Shown here one piece after another: positions 4,530 to 6,235 of a stretch of 6,235 bases of DNA. Every line of letters starts with the position of its first letter. The first letter of the stretch is position 1. The position numbers were made by a program, and so were the translations under genes. Source of the stretch: an uncultured Cardiobacterium sp. (GTDB lineage Bacteria; Pseudomonadota; Gammaproteobacteria; Cardiobacteriales; Cardiobacteriaceae); contig NZ_CALJAH010000458.1 of the NCBI RefSeq assembly GCF_938028185.1, positions 1 to 6,235 of the forward strand. Direction: 5' to 3'. Below the pieces are notes generated by a model that saw only the letters and a list, made by a program, of their open reading frames with translations, ran no database searches and was not told the origin of the DNA.

Positions 4530-5639
4530 TCAGTCAATCAAAATGCGCAACATGCGGCGCAGCGGTTCGGCGGCGCCCCAGAGGAGCTGGTCGCCGACGG
4601 TGAAGGCGGAGAGGTATTCGCCGCCCATCTCCAGCTTGCGCAGGCGGCCGACGGGCACGGCGAGGGTGCCGCTCACTTTCGCCGGGGTGAGTTCGTGGAT
4701 GCTGGCTTCCTTGGTGTTCGGGATGACCTTGACCCAGTCGTTGTGCGTTGCCAGCAGTTTTTCGATTTCGGCGAGCGGCAGGTCTTGCTTCAGCTTCATC
4801 GTAATCGCCTGGCTGTGGCAGCGCATCGAGCCGATGCGGACGCAGAGGCCATCGACGGGAACGGGATTGGCGCTGCGGTCCAAAATCTTGTTGGTCTCCA
4901 CGCCGCCTTTCCATTCTTCCTTGGACTGGCCGTTGCCGAGGTCGGCGTCAATCCACGGGATGAGGCTGCCCGCGAGCGGTACGCCGAAATTGGCGGTCGG
5001 GTAGGCGTCGCTGCGCAGCGCGGCGCTGACCTTGCGGTCGATGTCGAGAATGGCGCTGCGCGGGTCGGCGAGTTCGCTCGCAACTTGTGCGTGCAGGTAG
5101 CCCATGCCTTCGAGTAGTTCGCGCATATTTTTCGCACCCGCGCCGGAAGCGGCCTGATAGGTCATGCTGGTCAGCCATTCGACCAGGTCGTTTTCAAAGA
5201 GGCCGCCGAGTGCCATCAGCATCAGCGAAACGGTGCAGTTGCCGCCGATGAAGTCTTTTTTGCCGTCGCGGATGGCCTGGTCAATGACGCTGCGGTTCAC
5301 CGGGTCAAGGATGATGACGGCGCGGTCGTCCATGCGCAGGGCGGAGGCGGCGTCAATCCAGTAGCCGTCCCAGCCGCGCGCGCGCAGTTGCGGGTGGATG
5401 GCCTTGCTGTAGTCGCCACCCTGGCAGGTGATGATGATGTCCATCGCCGCGAGCGCATCGAGATTGTGCGCGTCTTGCAGGGTCTTGCCGCTGCCGGCGA
5501 AGGCTGGCGCCGCTTCGCCCGCCTGCGAGGTGGAAAAGAGGGTGGTTTCGACGTGGGCGAAGTCCTGCTCTTCCTGCATCCGCCCGATGAGGACGGAGCC
5601 AACCATGCCGCGCCAGCCAACAATGCCAAGTTTTTTCAT
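4530..5639 (-). CDS. asd: Aspartate-semialdehyde dehydrogenase
   Basis: A 369-residue cytosolic enzyme converting aspartyl-4-phosphate to aspartate-4-semialdehyde with NADPH, the branch step to diaminopimelate/lysine, threonine and methionine. It is essential for the peptidoglycan of most Gram-negatives. The N-terminal loop GWRGMVGSVL (8-17) binds NADP. The catalytic nucleophile is Cys135 in GGNCTVSLML. QAASGAGA (162-169) carries the conserved active-site Gln162. KEEWKGG (240-246), Arg268 and the acid/base His275 in RIGSMRCHSQA complete the site. Full length and residues match the Gram-negative (Haemophilus/Vibrio/Neisseria) type of Asd rather than the shorter Gram-positive type. GAGGAA lies a few bases before the ATG at 5639. 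It appears to be a single-gene unit: the gene on its upstream side is divergent and a strong terminator follows. By recall it is highly similar to Neisseria Asd. Confidence 0.97.
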   Translation of the reverse strand: MKKLGIVGWRGMVGSVLIGRMQEEQDFAHVETTLFSTSQAGEAAPAFAGSGKTLQDAHNLDALAAMDIIITCQGGDYSKAIHPQLRARGWDGYWIDAASALRMDDRAVIILDPVNRSVIDQAIRDGKKDFIGGNCTVSLMLMALGGLFENDLVEWLTSMTYQAASGAGAKNMRELLEGMGYLHAQVASELADPRSAILDIDRKVSAALRSDAYPTANFGVPLAGSLIPWIDADLGNGQSKEEWKGGVETNKILDRSANPVPVDGLCVRIGSMRCHSQAITMKLKQDLPLAEIEKLLATHNDWVKVIPNTKEASIHELTPAKVSGTLAVPVGRLRKLEMGGEYLSAFTVGDQLLWGAAEPLRRMLRILID

Positions 5640-5672
5640 GTGTATTCCTCGGTTAAATGGAAAGGGACGGCT

Positions 5673-5701
5673 ATTAAACGCCCTTTGCCGGATGGCTGCA
5701 A
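5673..5701 (-). promoter_or_regulatory. Probable asd promoter with flanking inverted half-sites
   Basis: On the minus strand TTGCAG (5701-5696) and TTTAAT (5678-5673) are 17 bases apart, placing the start near 5666 and leaving a leader of about 27 bases. The -10 fits at five of six positions; the -35 is weak. AAAGGG (5661-5666) and CCCTTT (5681-5686) flank the -10 as inverted half-sites. The divergent gene at 5803 shows no clear promoter in this 163-base gap; GTTAAT at 5759-5764 is the only -10-like element and has no -35. Confidence 0.45.
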
Positions 5702-5802
5702 GCGGGCGGGGCGGAGGCGCGCCAACGGCACCACTGCCGAAAAGACCTACGACACTGTGTTAATTTGTGCGGATTCCGCCCATCAACCCACCAGGACGCG
5801 CC

Positions 5803-6235
5803 ATGATTCTCCTCTGGGACAAAACCGACCAATCCCCCGTCGCCAACGCCCAACAAGCCGAACACTACATCCAGCGAAAAACCATGCAGGCATTCATCCA
5901 TACAAGACGACAAATCGAAGACAGCATTGGCCACCAATACGGCTGGAAAAGCGCACAATGGTTCGTGGTCTATATGCTCCTCAACCTCTGGCTCTACAAG
6001 GCAGGCGGCGACGGCGCACTCTACACCGACGCCCAGCTCAACGCCGCCATCTACCGCCTCCTCACCGCGCTGTACATTCCGGTACACTCGCCCGGCGGCT
6101 GGAATCTCGGCTACCTCCTCTCGCTCATTATCAACCTTTACATATTCTGCATCGCCATCAAAAACGAACGCGCCTTTTGGGTTTGGCGCGTTATCAAACT
6201 GCGCTGGCATCGCTGGCTAAAAATATTAGACTTCC
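5803..6235 (+). CDS. Unrecognised membrane protein, N-terminal part (cut by the right window edge)
   Basis: The ATG at 5803 opens 144 codons without a stop up to the window edge. AGGA (5793-5796) lies six bases upstream, and the frame shows the C-rich third positions typical of the GC-rich genes here. I do not recognise a family. The first 45 residues are polar and Gln/His-rich (QQAEHYIQRKTMQAF, 17-31). A hydrophobic segment lies at about 51-66 (AQWFVVYMLLNLWLYK) and a second at about 102-119 (LGYLLSLIINLYIFCIAI), with a weaker one near 84-95. The stretch 125-139 is rich in Trp and Arg (FWVWRVIKLRWHRWL) and probably lies at the membrane surface. This suggests an inner-membrane protein with two or three helices in this part. 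The opposite-strand open frame over 5674-6210 has the composition of an antisense shadow. Divergent from asd. Confidence 0.72.
   Translation, partial: MILLWDKTDQSPVANAQQAEHYIQRKTMQAFIHTRRQIEDSIGHQYGWKSAQWFVVYMLLNLWLYKAGGDGALYTDAQLNAAIYRLLTALYIPVHSPGGWNLGYLLSLIINLYIFCIAIKNERAFWVWRVIKLRWHRWLKILDF

Noticed and set aside
5674..6210. Minus-strand open frame (178 codons) opposite the right-edge membrane protein
   Set aside because: Its composition is that of an antisense shadow and it runs across the asd promoter region. The plus frame from 5803 has a ribosome binding site, C-ending codons and membrane segments.

Overview
The window looks like chromosomal DNA of an oral or mucosal Gram-negative proteobacterium in or near the Neisseriaceae/Cardiobacteriaceae range. 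The reasons are a full-length asd closely resembling Neisseria-type Asd, an EptA/LptA-type lipid A phosphoethanolamine transferase, and one perfect Neisseriaceae DNA uptake sequence (AG-DUS, AGGCCGTCTGAA) inside a terminator. The host cannot be fixed from 6.2 kb. The left part (about 1-1100) is clearly lower in GC (for example 27/60 at 661-720) than the right (38/60 at 5041-5100), and all good uptake-sequence-like words lie between 1100 and 2010. The left part may therefore be Neisseriaceae DNA inside a more GC-rich relative such as Cardiobacterium, or this may simply be a GC-rich Neisseriaceae genome.

Layout, left to right. (1) 1-439, minus: the N-terminal part of an AAA_14/DUF4143-type ATPase cut by the window edge, with a good sigma70 promoter at 498-526. 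(2) 440-650: an AT-rich divergent promoter region. (3) 651-2009, plus: a likely two-gene operon encoding a SnoaL/NTF2-like protein and a short-chain dehydrogenase. The two genes share a nearly identical translation leader and end in a DUS-containing terminator. (4) 2043-2710, minus: a Phd/YefM-type antitoxin and a PIN-domain (VapC/FitB-like) toxin overlapping by one base, with their own promoter. (5) 2812-4431, minus: eptA. (6) 4530-5639, minus: asd, closed by a strong intrinsic terminator. (7) 5803-6235, plus: the start of an unrecognised two-helix membrane protein cut by the right edge.

How the parts relate. The SnoaL-like and SDR genes probably act together on an unknown small molecule. 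The toxin-antitoxin pair is self-contained and convergent with the SDR gene, sharing its terminator. asd (lysine, diaminopimelate, threonine and methionine synthesis) and eptA (outer-membrane charge modification, polymyxin resistance) are neighbours but separated by a terminator, so they are probably independent units. I see no CRISPR array, RNA gene, insertion sequence or clear new multi-gene system. The most interesting points are the DUS words around the SDR gene, the duplicated leader, and the compact regulatory region between eptA and the toxin-antitoxin genes.
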